64,000 bases of DNA from Coraliomargarita sinensis (GCF_003185655.1 NZ_QHJQ01000001.1:124001-188000), one strand, 5' to 3'. Positions 40,291 to 49,803 are shown, counted from the first letter of the stretch. Made by a program: numbers and translations. The notes: generated by a model from the sequence alone, not told the origin.

Positions 40291-40827
40291 CTATCGTGAT
40301 TGAAGGGCCTGCTTCACCGCTTGAAAGTTGGGCTTCTTGACAGCAATTACCTTGCCATCTTTGAAGGAAATTTTGCCGCGCAGGGCTGTGCTGCGGTCGC
40401 GAAGGCTGGTTTCGTACCAGAATACCTTGTCCACACGGGGCTTTAAAGAATCGAGACTGCGGGGCGGGTTACCAAGGAGTTCGATCACTTTCTCTTCCGA
40501 AATTCCTTTGCGTATGCCGGCCCACTGTTCTTCCTGCGTCCAGCGCAGATTACGCCAGGCACTGTTGGCCATGATATCAAGTGCGAGCGGGTTACCCGTG
40601 TAGCTGCCACCGGATTGGTTCGCTCCGGCCGCACTGCTGGCCGCCAGGGTTTTGACTTCCTTGGTTTCCTGTTCCTGCTCGGACAAGCGCGCCTCCAATT
40701 CCATCAAGCGCTTTTCCAAGCGCGCAATGCGATCGGCATCCGCATCGGCGAGAGCAGGAGAGGGGAGACATACGAAAAGACCAGACAACGCCATAAGCGC
40801 CGCAGCTTTAGTAGATAATTTCGGCAT
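40291..40827 (-). CDS. BamE/SmpA-like secreted protein
   Basis: A 178-aa protein with a signal peptide (MPKLSTKAAALMALSGLFVCL, cleaved after PALA). A short coiled coil covers residues 30-60 (DRIARLEKRLMELEARLSEQ). Then a SmpA/OmlA-like domain follows: EQWAGIRKGISEEKVIELLGNPPRS and DKVFWYETSLRDRS, with the conserved G-M/I-S-xx-V-xx-LLG-x-P pattern, and ends in strands GKISFKDGKVIAVKK. No lipobox cysteine is seen, so it is probably soluble in the periplasm, unlike E. coli BamE. It is upstream of the two porins in the same orientation, which fits a role linked to outer-membrane assembly. Confidence 0.68.
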   Translation of the reverse strand: MPKLSTKAAALMALSGLFVCLPSPALADADADRIARLEKRLMELEARLSEQEQETKEVKTLAASSAAGANQSGGSYTGNPLALDIMANSAWRNLRWTQEEQWAGIRKGISEEKVIELLGNPPRSLDSLKPRVDKVFWYETSLRDRSTALRGKISFKDGKVIAVKKPNFQAVKQALQSR

Positions 40828-40962
40828 ATTAAGTGCTTTTAAAAGTCTTTCGTGCGCCCTAACGCAAGTATAAAATAACTTTCACCGATGCTCTTTCGTT
40901 CACTATCCGGAGCAATTGAAACAAACTTGCCGACCGCATGAAACTGAGACATCGCAAAGAGG

Positions 40963-41349
40963 ATGAATCGAACTTACGGCACAATTGGATGCTCCCTAGC
41001 ATTGGTCGCAGTCGCGCTGGGTGCCTTTGGCGCCCATGCCCTCAAAGATACTTTGGTTGAAGCCGGCATGCTTGAGGTATGGCAAACGGCGGTCGACTAC
41101 CACATTTGGCACGCGCTGGCGCTGATTGTTGGCGCGATGGTGCCCGGGGCCGGCAAGGCGCAGGCGATTGCAGCATGGCTCTTCTTTATCGGAATCGTCC
41201 TTTTCAGCGGTTCGCTTTACTGGCTGGCGCTGGAAGGGCCGAAATGGCTGGGGCCGATTACGCCACTCGGAGGTCTTTCCCTGATGAGCGGCTGGGTGGC
41301 TCTCGCGGTGGCAGTATGGCGCGTCAAGCCCACAACTACCGAGCCATAG
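40963..41349 (+). CDS. DUF423 membrane protein
   Basis: A 128-aa protein with four transmembrane segments, the size and pattern of DUF423 (YwdK/YgdD-like) proteins. It starts MNRTYGTIGCSLALVAVALGAFGAHALKDTL, where GAFGAHALK is the family hallmark, followed by QTAVDYHIWHALALI and LFSGSLYWLAL, then ITPLGGLSLMSGWV. Function is unknown in all bacteria. It lies alone before the transaldolase gene, divergent from the BamE-like gene. Confidence 0.93.
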   Translation: MNRTYGTIGCSLALVAVALGAFGAHALKDTLVEAGMLEVWQTAVDYHIWHALALIVGAMVPGAGKAQAIAAWLFFIGIVLFSGSLYWLALEGPKWLGPITPLGGLSLMSGWVALAVAVWRVKPTTTEP

Positions 41350-41462
41350 CGCCTTCCTGCTAATATATTTCCTCCGCCCGCCGGGCATGTAAAGGGCCCT
41401 ACCCCTTAAAGAATCCGGATTCAGGTTTGTCTTTGAGGTGGATCACTTATCTGATGTTCCAC

Positions 41463-42419
41463 ATGTCCAACTCACTCGATACCCTCAAATCACTCACGAC
41501 TGTCGTTGCTGACACCGGCGACTTTGAAACACTGGCGGATTATGCCCCGCAGGATGCCACGACGAATCCATCGCTCATTCTAAAAGCGCTCCAGAAGGAG
41601 GAATACAGCAGCGTGCTGGATGCAGCCGTCGCGGCGGCAGCGGATTCCGGAACCAGCGGAGAGGAGCGGATCGACCAAGTTATCGATCACCTGCTGATCG
41701 GCTTCGGCCAAAAAATTCTCGAGATCGTGCCCGGACGCGTTTCCACCGAGGTGGATGCCCGCCTTTCCTTCGATACCGAGGCCACGATTGCCAAGGCACG
41801 CGAACTAATCGGGCTCTACGAAGCTGCCGGCACACCACGCGAGCGTATTCTGATTAAGATCGCCTCGACCTGGGAGGGCGTCCAGGCCGCGAAGGTTCTA
41901 CAGAAAGAAGGCATCAACTGTAACATGACCCTGCTGTTCTCGCTGGCCCAGGCTGTGGCCTGCGCGGAAGCCGGCGCTAAGCTGATTTCCCCTTTTGTCG
42001 GGCGTATCCTCGACTGGTTCAAGGCCAACACGGACACCGAATACACCGCCGAGAATGACCCTGGCGTCGCCAGTGTTAAGGAAATCTACACTTACTTCAA
42101 AAAGTTCGGCCACGACACCGAGGTCATGGGCGCGAGCTTCCGCAACGTGGGTGAAATTCTGGAACTGGCCGGCTGCGACCTGCTGACCATCAGCCCAGCA
42201 CTCCTGGAAGAGCTTCAGGGAATGGACGTCGAGGTAACAAGAAAGCTCGATCCGGAAGAGGCCAAGTCCGCCGATATACAACGACTGGATGTCTCTGAGG
42301 CTTCTTTCCGCTGGTTGATGAACGAGGACGCCATGGCCACGGAAAAGCTGGCTCAGGGGATCCGCGTCTTCAGTCAGGACCTGGTGAAGGTGCGGGAAAT
42401 CGTTGCGGAAAAACTTTGA
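41463..42419 (+). CDS. tal: Transaldolase
   Basis: A 318-aa enzyme of the non-oxidative pentose phosphate pathway (type I, TalB-like). The start is the ATG at 41463 ([20 protein letters not shown]); upstream in-frame ATGs give unlikely N-terminal extensions. Signatures are [12 protein letters not shown] near residue 32, the Schiff-base lysine in [17 protein letters not shown], and [10 protein letters not shown]. Length matches E. coli TalB (317 aa). No other pentose phosphate genes are nearby. A GTAGCG repeat element follows the gene. Confidence 0.95.
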   Translation: MSNSLDTLKSLTTVVADTGDFETLADYAPQDATTNPSLILKALQKEEYSSVLDAAVAAAADSGTSGEERIDQVIDHLLIGFGQKILEIVPGRVSTEVDARLSFDTEATIAKARELIGLYEAAGTPRERILIKIASTWEGVQAAKVLQKEGINCNMTLLFSLAQAVACAEAGAKLISPFVGRILDWFKANTDTEYTAENDPGVASVKEIYTYFKKFGHDTEVMGASFRNVGEILELAGCDLLTISPALLEELQGMDVEVTRKLDPEEAKSADIQRLDVSEASFRWLMNEDAMATEKLAQGIRVFSQDLVKVREIVAEKL

Positions 42420-42424
42420 AGGAA

Positions 42425-42515
42425 AGACGCGACTGGCGTCGCAACGCTACAATACGGCAGATTGCGACAACCCGCAGGAACCGTAGCGAACTCGCGCAGC
42501 GAGGTCCCACCATCT
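42425..42515. repeat. REP-like element after tal
   Basis: GACGCGACTGGCGTCGC (local palindrome) and CGCTAC on the left are matched by GTAGCG on the right, which continues AACTCGCGCAGCGAGGTCC. The right part corresponds to GTAGCGAACTGGCGCTAGCC in the element after recA, so both belong to one dispersed family. Confidence 0.5.
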
Positions 42516-42584
42516 ATCTTGCATCTTCCAGAAAACCGAGACAGGTGGTTGCCAAGACTCCCAGCTTGGTCATGACTCTACACT

Positions 42585-43046
42585 ATGGCCTACGAACACA
42601 CCTCCACCCGACGTATTGAATTTTCGGAGACAGATATGGCCGGGCTGGTTCATTTCTCCAACTTCTTTAAATACATGGAGACGGCGGAGCGCGACTTCTT
42701 CGAAGCCGCCGGTGTCGATCTGATCCGAACAAAACCGGGCGAGGTGGTGGGCTGGCCCCGTGCCCGGGCCGAGTGTAAATTCTCGGCACCGGTGCGATTC
42801 GGAGAGACAATCGACATCCATCTCGCCGTGAAAGCGGTCAAAGACCGCTCGATCGAATTCCAATTTCGTATCCTGCGCCGCAACCCGGACGGCAGCCGGA
42901 CCCAATGCGGCAAAGGCCATATGACGACAGTGCTGACGGAACTGACCCCCGAGGGCGAACTCCGCTCGGTCGAACTACCGGCGCACGTTCGCGAGCGCAT
43001 CACCGAAGCACCCGCCGAAGTACTGGCTAAGCCGGAGGGAGTTTAA
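42585..43046 (+). CDS. Acyl-CoA thioesterase, 4HBT/YbgC family
   Basis: A 153-aa hotdog-fold thioesterase. The catalytic region is [20 protein letters not shown] (Asp at about 16, followed by HFSNF), as in YbgC/FcbC-type enzymes. The middle strand set ([23 protein letters not shown]) completes the hotdog. It hydrolyses short acyl-CoA or acyl-ACP thioesters in relatives. It is not next to tol-pal genes, which often accompany ybgC. It precedes surE with a 143-nt gap holding inverted heptads. Confidence 0.85.
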   Translation: MAYEHTSTRRIEFSETDMAGLVHFSNFFKYMETAERDFFEAAGVDLIRTKPGEVVGWPRARAECKFSAPVRFGETIDIHLAVKAVKDRSIEFQFRILRRNPDGSRTQCGKGHMTTVLTELTPEGELRSVELPAHVRERITEAPAEVLAKPEGV

Positions 43047-43048
43047 GC

Positions 43049-43188
43049 GTTGTTCGTCCCATGTTGCTTGTTGGGAATCGCACAACTTGTCTTGATTAAA
43101 TACCTTTTTCGTTTCCCCGAAGAATCTGCCGAAAAGAGGAACCCGCCGGAGCCAGCAATGACCCGTCAACGAACAACAGGCAACGTAC
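43049..43188. repeat. Inverted pair of heptad arrays between thioesterase and surE
   Basis: On the left are GTTGTTC, GTCCCAT, GTTGCTT, GTTGGGA (43049-43076) in perfect 7-nt phase. On the right are ACCCGTC, AACGAAC, AACAGGC, AACGTAC (43161-43188), also in phase and in opposite orientation, ending one base before the surE ATG. The 84 nt between have no gene. The arrangement copies that of the IVS-type cassette but with an empty centre. Confidence 0.6.
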
Positions 43189-43189
43189 T

Positions 43190-43981
43190 ATGAAACCTCA
43201 CGCACTAGTCACCAACGACGATGGAATCGAGTCGGCTTTTTTACACCGGTTGGTGGCGTCGCTTCTGCCTGAATTCCGCATCTCGGTCGCCGCACCGGCA
43301 TTCGAACAAAGCTGGATCGGTCGGGCGATGAGCCGTCGGGAAGAAATCGAGGTGGTTCACAGCCCTGCCACTTTTGAGGGCACGGAAGAGGCATGGGCCA
43401 TCAGCGGTACGCCCACCGATTGCGTCAATATCGCGCTCGGACATTTGTTGCCGGAAAAGCCCGATGTCGTGGTCTCCGGTATCAACATAGGCTATAACAC
43501 AACCGAGGCACTCATGCTCAGCTCCGGCACGATCGCAGGGGCCCTGGAAGGTGCGTTTTGGGGCTTACCGGCGATCGCCTTCAGTCAGTGCGTGCCGAAG
43601 GATTTGTTTCCGGAGGTGAGTCGTTCGAAGGGCCGGACTTCCGGTGATTTTTCCCGATCCCTCGACTCGGCCGCGCGCTGGGCCGCCCTCATGAGCCGTG
43701 AGGTGCTCGACGCGCCACCTCCTGCAGGGGTCGTGCTGAACATCAATTTCCCCCCCGAAACCGGGGATGACAGCTCGATTCTCGAGACCCGGCCGGCGAA
43801 AGTGGAGCTGGGCAGTATGTTTAAAGAAGTCCGGCCCGGCCGATTCCGCTTCCACTTTCACGAGGGCCTGACGGTTGAAAAGGAGTCGGACACAGACCGG
43901 GCTGCTTTGGATGCAGGATACATCAGCCGCAGCATTCTGGATTTTTCAAAAATTGGTCGGGGTCATTCGGAGCACGAATAA
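43190..43981 (+). CDS. surE: 5'/3'-nucleotidase SurE
   Basis: A 263-aa metal-dependent survival nucleotidase. The N-terminal metal site is [12 protein letters not shown] (Asp-Asp pair, residues 9-10), the conserved Ser and Thr lie in [12 protein letters not shown], and [27 protein letters not shown] carries the Asn ligand and the phosphate-binding loop. Length is normal. SurE acts in nucleotide turnover and stress survival; in some genomes it lies near pcm or rpoS. Here it is followed by a secreted repeat protein. Its leader is formed by heptads AACGAAC, AACAGGC, AACGTAC and lacks Shine-Dalgarno. Confidence 0.93.
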   Translation: MKPHALVTNDDGIESAFLHRLVASLLPEFRISVAAPAFEQSWIGRAMSRREEIEVVHSPATFEGTEEAWAISGTPTDCVNIALGHLLPEKPDVVVSGINIGYNTTEALMLSSGTIAGALEGAFWGLPAIAFSQCVPKDLFPEVSRSKGRTSGDFSRSLDSAARWAALMSREVLDAPPPAGVVLNINFPPETGDDSSILETRPAKVELGSMFKEVRPGRFRFHFHEGLTVEKESDTDRAALDAGYISRSILDFSKIGRGHSEHE

Positions 43982-44019
43982 AACTTGCCTGCCTAGGCCA
44001 CGAACAATAGGCACCTCAC

Positions 44020-45624
44020 ATGATCACCATCACAGGGGGAAAATCCTGCCCGATAGACCTTATAGTAGGTGCGGCCAAGTATCTACTCGCACTGACTCTC
44101 GCACTGACCGCGACCACGTCTTCTGCCCAGAGTTCCGAAGACTTGTTTCGGGGCACCTGGCAGGTCCAGGTCCCGGAGAAAGGCGCACTTGTCATCATTC
44201 TGAAAAGCCAGGGGCTTGCGTCCTATTTTTGGGGCGATAACACGGACCGCACAGTTTACCAAGGCAACTGGAGCCACACTGATTCCTCGGCAACGGCGAC
44301 CTGGGAGGACGGCTCCTCTCATGTCATTGAGAGAAGCGGTTCCGGGTTTACCGTCACCCATCAAGGCGCGACAGGAAACGAAATCTACAGTTCCGCCGGC
44401 TCTCAATTGCCTCAGGAAATACTGGGCCAGTGGGCCAAGCCGCCTACCCGCGAAGACGACATGCGCTCTGACCGGGACCAGGCCAAAGGTTATTTCGGGA
44501 TCTGGAAACTCGCTGACACAGAAGATTTTCTCTTTGTCGAACCCGACCGATCCGCCGCGACCAACATTGGTAAAGACGGCGGCCAGCGGGGGGAGTGGGC
44601 TAAGCAAGGCAGTGAGCTGCATATTATTTGGGACAGCGGCCAATACGGCATCCTCCGGGAAACCGAGCGCGGCTTTAACTACAAACAAGTCGAATCAGGC
44701 ATGGTTATCGAAGACGATGAGACCGAAACCATTCCTGCCACCCGCACCATTGAGTCGAACGTCCCGGCAGCCTGGTATGCCGACTACAAAACCGAACGCG
44801 AAGCCGACTCGGGAGGGCTCGCCTTCTCCAGTCGCAAGGTTGCCCGTGCATTTTACCGGGGCGACTGGCTGGTCCGCCGCGGAAACGGAAAATACGAGCG
44901 CCTGGAATTGGCCCGTTTCGGAGGTCTGACGACCTCGAAAGACCGCTCGCTCGACGGCCAGTGGACCATGACGGGGCAGGATGTCTTCATGCGTTGGGAC
45001 GATGGTATGCGGAAAGTGCTTTCACCGGTGGGGCACGGCTTCGTGCTCTACGAATACCGCCCCGGACGCCCGCTCGACGGCGTGCCGACACGTATTCTTG
45101 CCGCTGCGCCGGAGGATACGGCCAAGCTGGCCGAGCACTTGGAGGGGCGTAAGGATGTCGCCCAACAAATGCGGCAGATGGCGGAAGCCGCCGGGATCGA
45201 TCCCACCACACAGGAAGATGCCGGCTGGGGCCGCACGTTCGCACGCTGGGCCTGGCCTTTTGGCAATGAAGAGGGCGGTGTGACGACCGAAGAAATGCTG
45301 GCCGAGGAATTTGAACCCGAGGCATCCAGCGACCCATGGTGGTGGCCCTTCTGGAGCGAGAAGCCCGAATCCGAGGTTAGCAGCGAGGCGAACGCCGCGG
45401 AAGTGACGACCGATACGTCCGCCGAGAACGCCCCTGCATCTGATCATACCGAGGCTCCCGAGACGGAAGAAGCAGAAGCATCTGCGGCTCCGGTTGAGCT
45501 CGTCGAAATTGAAGAAGCGGAAAGCGCTCAGGAATCCGTGGACTCCGACCAGGAAACGAACGCGCCTGACGCACCGGCCGAATCAAAAAACTCCAGCGCA
45601 AAAGACTGGCTCTGGCCCTTCTAA
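44020..45624 (+). CDS. Secreted triple-repeat protein with three W-x-W-P-F motifs
   Basis: A 534-aa protein with an N-terminal hydrophobic segment after a polar start (VGAAKYLLALTLALTATTSSA). Three repeats of about 75-90 residues follow, each with a GxW start, a WxDG-type strand and a GF end: GTWQVQVPEKG..., WEDGSS, SGSGFTV; then GIWKLADTE..., WDSGQYG, ERGFNY; then GDWLVRRGN..., WDDGMRK, GHGFVLY. The last 130 residues are acidic and Ala/Glu-rich, and carry WAWPF (410-414), WWWPF (440-444) and WLWPF (530-534, the exact C-terminus). I know no family with this motif. A C-terminal sorting or docking signal, or protein-binding ligand, is possible. Confidence 0.6.
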   Translation: MITITGGKSCPIDLIVGAAKYLLALTLALTATTSSAQSSEDLFRGTWQVQVPEKGALVIILKSQGLASYFWGDNTDRTVYQGNWSHTDSSATATWEDGSSHVIERSGSGFTVTHQGATGNEIYSSAGSQLPQEILGQWAKPPTREDDMRSDRDQAKGYFGIWKLADTEDFLFVEPDRSAATNIGKDGGQRGEWAKQGSELHIIWDSGQYGILRETERGFNYKQVESGMVIEDDETETIPATRTIESNVPAAWYADYKTEREADSGGLAFSSRKVARAFYRGDWLVRRGNGKYERLELARFGGLTTSKDRSLDGQWTMTGQDVFMRWDDGMRKVLSPVGHGFVLYEYRPGRPLDGVPTRILAAAPEDTAKLAEHLEGRKDVAQQMRQMAEAAGIDPTTQEDAGWGRTFARWAWPFGNEEGGVTTEEMLAEEFEPEASSDPWWWPFWSEKPESEVSSEANAAEVTTDTSAENAPASDHTEAPETEEAEASAAPVELVEIEEAESAQESVDSDQETNAPDAPAESKNSSAKDWLWPF

Positions 45625-45660
45625 TTTGACCCAAGTAATTTTTCTGCACCAGTATACGAA

Positions 45661-46944
45661 ATGACCACTGCAACCGTTCCAACTGCACTCAACGCCACTC
45701 CCCTCGATCAAATCGATCCGGAAGTCTCTGCCGCCATCGCCGCCGAGCGTAAGCGCCAGGAAGATCATATCGAGTTGATCGCTTCGGAAAACTTCACCTA
45801 CCCCGCCGTGATGGAGGCTCAGGGTAGCGTTCTGACGAACAAGTACGCCGAAGGCTACCCTGGCAAGCGATGGTATGGGGGCTGCGAGCACGTGGATGTC
45901 ATCGAGCGCCTCGCCATCGAGCGTGCGAAAGAACTTTTCGGGGCGGATCATGCCAACGTGCAGCCCCACTCGGGTTCGCAGGCGAATTTCGCGGTTTACA
46001 CCTCCGTCCTGAAACCGGGCGATAAAGTGCTGGGCATGAATCTGGCCCACGGCGGTCACCTGACACACGGCAATCCGGTCAACTTCTCCGGTAAGCTTTA
46101 CGAGTTTGTCCAGTACGGGGTTCGCGAAGACACCGGACTCATTGATTACGACGAACTGGCCGCCGTTGCGGAAAAGGAAAAGCCCAAGATGATTACGGTG
46201 GGCGCATCCGCCTACTCACGCATCATCGACTTCGAGCGCATGGGCGAAATCGCGCGCTCGGTGGGGGCCTACCTGTTTGCCGATATCGCTCACATCGCCG
46301 GACTGGTTGCCGCAGGCGTGCACCCTTCCCCGGTGCCGCACGCCGATTTCGTGACCACCACCACCCACAAGACTTTGCGCGGCCCACGCGGGGGGCTTAT
46401 CCTTTGCAAGGCCGAGCACGCCAAAAAGATCGACTCGGCCATGTTCCCGGGCGGACAGGGTGGCCCGCTCATGCATGTCATCGCAGCCAAGGCCGTCTGC
46501 TTCGGCGAAGCCCTCCAGCCCGAGTTCAAGGATTACGCCGCACAAATTGTGAAGAATTCACAAGCGCTGGCCGCCGCCATGATAGCGCTCGGCTACAAGC
46601 TCATCTCCGGCGGATCCGACAACCACCTCTTCCTTGTCGACCTCCGTGAAAATCTGCCCGATCTCACAGCCAAGTCGGCCCAGGAGACGCTCGATAAGGC
46701 CCACATTACCTGCAACAAAAACGCGGTTCCTTTCGAGACGCGGTCACCTTTCAAAGCCTCCGGCATTCGCCTCGGCACCCCGGCCGTGACCAGTCGTGGT
46801 TTTGTTGAGGAAGATATGAAAGAGATTGCCGCCTGCATCGATACCGTGCTCAAAGCCATCGATACCGACGGTCTCGATGACGCCATTGAAGAAGTTAAAG
46901 GCCGAGTGGCTGCGCTGACCGGGAAGTATCCGCTGCCTTACTAG
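45661..46944 (+). CDS. glyA: Serine hydroxymethyltransferase
   Basis: A 427-aa PLP enzyme converting serine and tetrahydrofolate to glycine and methylene-tetrahydrofolate. Signatures: [54 protein letters not shown], and the PLP lysine in [15 protein letters not shown]. The C-terminal half has the conserved [27 protein letters not shown] segment. Normal length. The leader is AT-rich without Shine-Dalgarno. A GTCCGGG-CCCGGAC hairpin 20 nt after the stop (46964-46987) may act as a weak 3' end, but it has no T-tract. Confidence 0.97.
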   Translation: MTTATVPTALNATPLDQIDPEVSAAIAAERKRQEDHIELIASENFTYPAVMEAQGSVLTNKYAEGYPGKRWYGGCEHVDVIERLAIERAKELFGADHANVQPHSGSQANFAVYTSVLKPGDKVLGMNLAHGGHLTHGNPVNFSGKLYEFVQYGVREDTGLIDYDELAAVAEKEKPKMITVGASAYSRIIDFERMGEIARSVGAYLFADIAHIAGLVAAGVHPSPVPHADFVTTTTHKTLRGPRGGLILCKAEHAKKIDSAMFPGGQGGPLMHVIAAKAVCFGEALQPEFKDYAAQIVKNSQALAAAMIALGYKLISGGSDNHLFLVDLRENLPDLTAKSAQETLDKAHITCNKNAVPFETRSPFKASGIRLGTPAVTSRGFVEEDMKEIAACIDTVLKAIDTDGLDDAIEEVKGRVAALTGKYPLPY

Positions 46945-47101
46945 CGTTAGTGCTCCCTTCGTTGTCCGGGTGATTCAACCCCCGGACCCGAGCGTCCTAC
47001 AGGCCCGCTCCGACCAAGCACTACGTCTTTCGGAAACACCCGGCAAGACTCGCAGGTACCGCCATTCGACTCAGCTCATGGCCTTGGACGAAGCAACAGC
47101 C

Positions 47102-47743
47102 CTACACCATCGCCACCAACTCCCGTAGTGAATGCGCCACCGGCTTGCCGGTGGCCGCAAGTCGTTCCGGCGTATGGTGGCCGTGAGCGAGCAGGATGCA
47201 GTCTGTGCCCATGGCCTCGGCCACCTCGAAGTCGTGCAGGGTATCCCCGATCAGCACAATCTCGGCCGGATCCCAATGCAGCTGCTCGATCCAGTCACGG
47301 CCCCGGTCGACTTTACCGTGGGCATAAATATTATCCGTCCCGCAGAGTCCGGTAAAGTGTTCGCGGATCCCAAAGTGCCGGATGCCCGCCTCCAGCGCCT
47401 CCTGCTTCGCCGCAGAGAGCACTGAATGCGTCGCCCCCGCAGCAGCCATCCTCGATAGCACATCATGCGCCTCCGGATGCAGCGTGCACTCCTCCAGCCA
47501 TCGCGCTTCGTAGTCACCGATAAATTCGTGGCTGACTTTCTCAAAACTGTCCACGTCCGTATCAAAACCGAGGTAGTTGTAAAATTGAATGACCGGAAAG
47601 CCGAAATTCTGCCGGTAAACCTCACCGCTGATCGGCTCACGGCCGCGCTTCTTCAAAAGACCGTTCAACACCTCCACGCACAGCCAGGTGTCGTCGAGCA
47701 GTGTTCCGTTCCAGTCCCAGATGATATGCTTAAATTGATTCAT
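47102..47743 (-). CDS. HAD-superfamily phosphatase
   Basis: A 213-aa HAD phosphatase of the phosphoglycolate phosphatase/YjjG-like type. I chose the ATG at 47743 (MNQFKHIIWDWNGTLLDD) because the motif I aspartates (DWNGTLLDD) then lie at the normal distance; a longer frame overlaps the PIN gene further. Motif II is in HSVLSAAKQEA, the Lys in AHGKVDRGRDWIEQL and motif III in VLIGDTLHDFEVAEAMG. A cap domain covers about residues 15-85. Its start overlaps the end of the PIN gene by 14 nt, but it is hardly related in function; it may ride on the same transcript. Confidence 0.85.
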   Translation of the reverse strand: MNQFKHIIWDWNGTLLDDTWLCVEVLNGLLKKRGREPISGEVYRQNFGFPVIQFYNYLGFDTDVDSFEKVSHEFIGDYEARWLEECTLHPEAHDVLSRMAAAGATHSVLSAAKQEALEAGIRHFGIREHFTGLCGTDNIYAHGKVDRGRDWIEQLHWDPAEIVLIGDTLHDFEVAEAMGTDCILLAHGHHTPERLAATGKPVAHSLRELVAMV

Positions 47744-48137
47744 TGTAGGCATCCGGACTCTGAACCGGAATTGGCGAATTGGCAAAGTCCGCTTCGTTAC
47801 GCGTTAAAATCAGATCCGCTTCGCTGAGTACCGCAGCAGAAACCACCATGGCATCCTCAAAGTCAGCCAGACCGAACTCACAACTCCGAAGCGCGCTGTC
47901 GTCGTTAAAGGCGGTCACCTCGCAAGTCGTCAACAAATCCTTAATTGCTTTGTTCGCACGGACTCTGTCGTAAGCCTGTGCTACGATATAGTAGAAGGTG
48001 GCCAATGAATGCGGCGCTACCAGTGGCAAATCGCCGGAGGCTCGCACTTTTTCGTAAGCTTCCAATGACGATGCTGCAAAGGGCTGCCTCCCTAAAGCGA
48101 TGTCCAATAAAACGTTCGTATCAAAAACGAGCCGCAT
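47730..48137 (-). CDS. PIN-domain toxin (VapC-like)
   Basis: A 135-aa PIN-domain ribonuclease, the probable toxin of a type II pair. The first acidic residue is in MRLVFDTNVLLDIALG, the second cluster in CEFGLADFEDAMVVSAAVL, and the third acidic site in LILTRNEADFANSP, so the active-site Asp/Glu set is present. The ATG at 48137 overlaps the stop codon of the upstream antitoxin gene (TGATG), which is the usual coupling in such modules; an in-frame GTG lies one codon upstream. Its substrate (tRNA or rRNA) cannot be told. Confidence 0.85.
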   Translation of the reverse strand: MRLVFDTNVLLDIALGRQPFAASSLEAYEKVRASGDLPLVAPHSLATFYYIVAQAYDRVRANKAIKDLLTTCEVTAFNDDSALRSCEFGLADFEDAMVVSAAVLSEADLILTRNEADFANSPIPVQSPDAYNESI

Positions 48138-48430
48138 CACGGTGCCTCATGCTTGGCATGCTTCTTCAAAATCGCCTTAGCTCTCGGATCCACGCTCATC
48201 TGGGTCAGGTCTGCAACACCAGCCTGCTTGGCCAGTGCCCTAAGACCCTCCATGGCGGCATTTTGGTCAGCCGATGACAAGCTCCGTTGCTGCATGGCCC
48301 GGTATTCCGCCTCTGATATCAAAATAGCAGGAGCTCGTCCCCGCCTCTCAATGCGGATCGCCCGCTGCCCTGCACGATCCAAAACGGCACCGAAATGATT
48401 TTTGAAATAAGATGCTTTGACCGAATCCAT
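48137..48430 (-). CDS. Phd/YefM-family antitoxin
   Basis: A 97-aa antitoxin. The N-terminal about 45 residues have the Phd/YefM form (MDSVKASYFKNHFGAVLDRA, AIRIERRGRAPAILISEAEY), where the 'SYFKNHFGAVLD' helix binds DNA, and the rest is flexible and basic for toxin binding. The start is the ATG at 48430 because AGGAG precedes it at 6 nt; this is one of the few genes in the window with a clear Shine-Dalgarno sequence. A longer open frame running across recA in antisense is spurious. It should repress its own promoter in the divergent gap facing recA. Confidence 0.85.
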   Translation of the reverse strand: MDSVKASYFKNHFGAVLDRAGQRAIRIERRGRAPAILISEAEYRAMQQRSLSSADQNAAMEGLRALAKQAGVADLTQMSVDPRAKAILKKHAKHEAP

Positions 48431-48526
48431 CAATTCTCCTAACTGTCCCAATTGTTCGATTGGGTCAATTGGATTATTAGTGAACAAATTTACATTTACC
48501 CTTGCTAAGCCGTAATCCCGCATCAA

Positions 48527-48544
48527 TCTGATTTGCAAATCAGA
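48527..48544. promoter_or_regulatory. 18-bp perfect palindrome upstream of recA
   Basis: TCTGATTTG followed directly by CAAATCAGA, 24 nt before the recA ATG and on the far side of the antitoxin gene. A TG-n-CA dyad with a 4-nt centre at recA makes it a candidate LexA operator, though the exact motif used by this phylum should be compared. AATTTTT follows but the stem cannot form a normal loop. Confidence 0.5.
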
Positions 48545-48568
48545 ATTTTTCACCAAAAACATTAAATC

Positions 48569-49660
48569 ATGCCCACGAAAACAGCTGTCCAAAAATCCGA
48601 ACGTACCCCTGAAGGCGATCGTAAGAATCTCGACCTTGCGATTTCCGGGATCAACAAACAATTCGGCCCCGGAGCCCTTATGCGGCTCGGCGAGGCCACC
48701 AAGATGGAGGTCGATGTCATTTCCACCGGTTCGATTGCCATCGACCTGGCCCTCGGCACGGGCGGCCTGCCCCGGGGGCGAATCTGCGAGATCTACGGTC
48801 CGGAAAGCTCGGGTAAGACGACTTTCTGTCTCAGCGCCATTGCTCAGGCTCAAAAAGAAGGGGGCAACGCGGTCTTTATCGACGTTGAGCACGCGCTGGA
48901 TCCCCGTTATGCCAAAGTGGTCGGTGTCGACCTGGACAACCTCATGGTCTCGCAGCCGGAAAGCGGTGAAGACGCCCTCAACATCACCGAGACGCTTATT
49001 CGTTCGGGCGCGGTGGATATCATCGTGATCGACTCCGTCGCCGCTCTCGTTTCCAAGAACGAACTCGACGGGCAGATGGGCGATACCACCGTCGGTCTTC
49101 AGGCCCGCATGATGAGTCAGGCCATGCGCCGCCTCACCGCCGCCATCAGCAAGACGCAATGCGTGGTGCTCTTTACCAATCAGATCCGTGAAAAGATCGG
49201 GGTGATGTTCGGTAGTCCGGAAACCCAACCCGGCGGCCGTGCCCTCAAGTTCTTCTCCTCGGTCCGCATGGACATCCGCCGGATCGGCCAGATCAAAGAA
49301 GCCGCCGGCAAAGTGGTGGGCAACCGCACCCGACTGAAGGTCGTGAAGAACAAAGTCGCTCCGCCGTTTACCGATTGTGAATTCGATATCATGTATAACG
49401 AGGGCATCTCCTTAAGCGGTTCCCTCGTCGACCTTGGTGTCGAGCACAAGCTCCTCGAAAAGAAGGGTTCATGGATTTCCTACAACGGCGAGATGATCGG
49501 CCAGGGCCGCGAAGCCGCGAAGCAGTACATTGCGGAAAACGACGATTTTGCCAAAGAGCTCAAGCAGCTCATCATGGATAAAGTTCACCCGAAAGTCGGC
49601 GAATCACTGACCGGAAAAGGCGAAGAAGAGGACAAAAAAGCAGACGACAAGGATAAGTAG
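48569..49660 (+). CDS. recA: Recombinase A
   Basis: A 363-aa strand-exchange and SOS co-protease protein. Walker A is [13 protein letters not shown], Walker B is [13 protein letters not shown], and the DNA-binding loops ([20 protein letters not shown] and [20 protein letters not shown]) are intact. The C-terminus is acidic and Lys-rich ([15 protein letters not shown]), as usual. Length is near that of E. coli RecA (353). It lies divergent from the toxin-antitoxin module and is followed at once by a palindromic element; recX and lexA are not nearby. Confidence 0.97.
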   Translation: MPTKTAVQKSERTPEGDRKNLDLAISGINKQFGPGALMRLGEATKMEVDVISTGSIAIDLALGTGGLPRGRICEIYGPESSGKTTFCLSAIAQAQKEGGNAVFIDVEHALDPRYAKVVGVDLDNLMVSQPESGEDALNITETLIRSGAVDIIVIDSVAALVSKNELDGQMGDTTVGLQARMMSQAMRRLTAAISKTQCVVLFTNQIREKIGVMFGSPETQPGGRALKFFSSVRMDIRRIGQIKEAAGKVVGNRTRLKVVKNKVAPPFTDCEFDIMYNEGISLSGSLVDLGVEHKLLEKKGSWISYNGEMIGQGREAAKQYIAENDDFAKELKQLIMDKVHPKVGESLTGKGEEEDKKADDKDK

Positions 49661-49665
49661 TAACG

Positions 49666-49803
49666 CTTCAAATAAGTAAGTATTTTCATTCACTGTAGCG
49701 AACTGGCGCTAGCCAAGTCCAACGCGCATGCTATTTCTCATTGCGAAAGACGGTACTCGCGCACCATCGCTACGGGAGGTTCGAATGAAAAACTTATTTG
49801 AAG
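49666..49803. repeat. 138-bp MITE/REP-like element after recA
   Basis: Both ends carry the same sequence inverted: CTTCAAATAAGT...TTCATTC...GTAGCGA at the left and TCGCTAC...GAATGAAAAACTTATTTGAAG at the right, an imperfect terminal repeat of about 36 nt. The centre has GCGAACTGGCGCTAGCC and further GC-rich palindromes. It starts 6 nt after the recA stop. The core GTAGCGAACT-GCG also occurs after tal. Confidence 0.7.

Noticed and set aside
46964..46987. Rho-independent terminator after glyA
   Set aside because: The 7-bp stem has no T-tract; mentioned only within the glyA entry.
48431..49228. Upstream extension of the antitoxin frame across recA
   Set aside because: It runs antisense through recA; the antitoxin start at 48430 has a good Shine-Dalgarno sequence and matches the Phd/YefM N-terminus.
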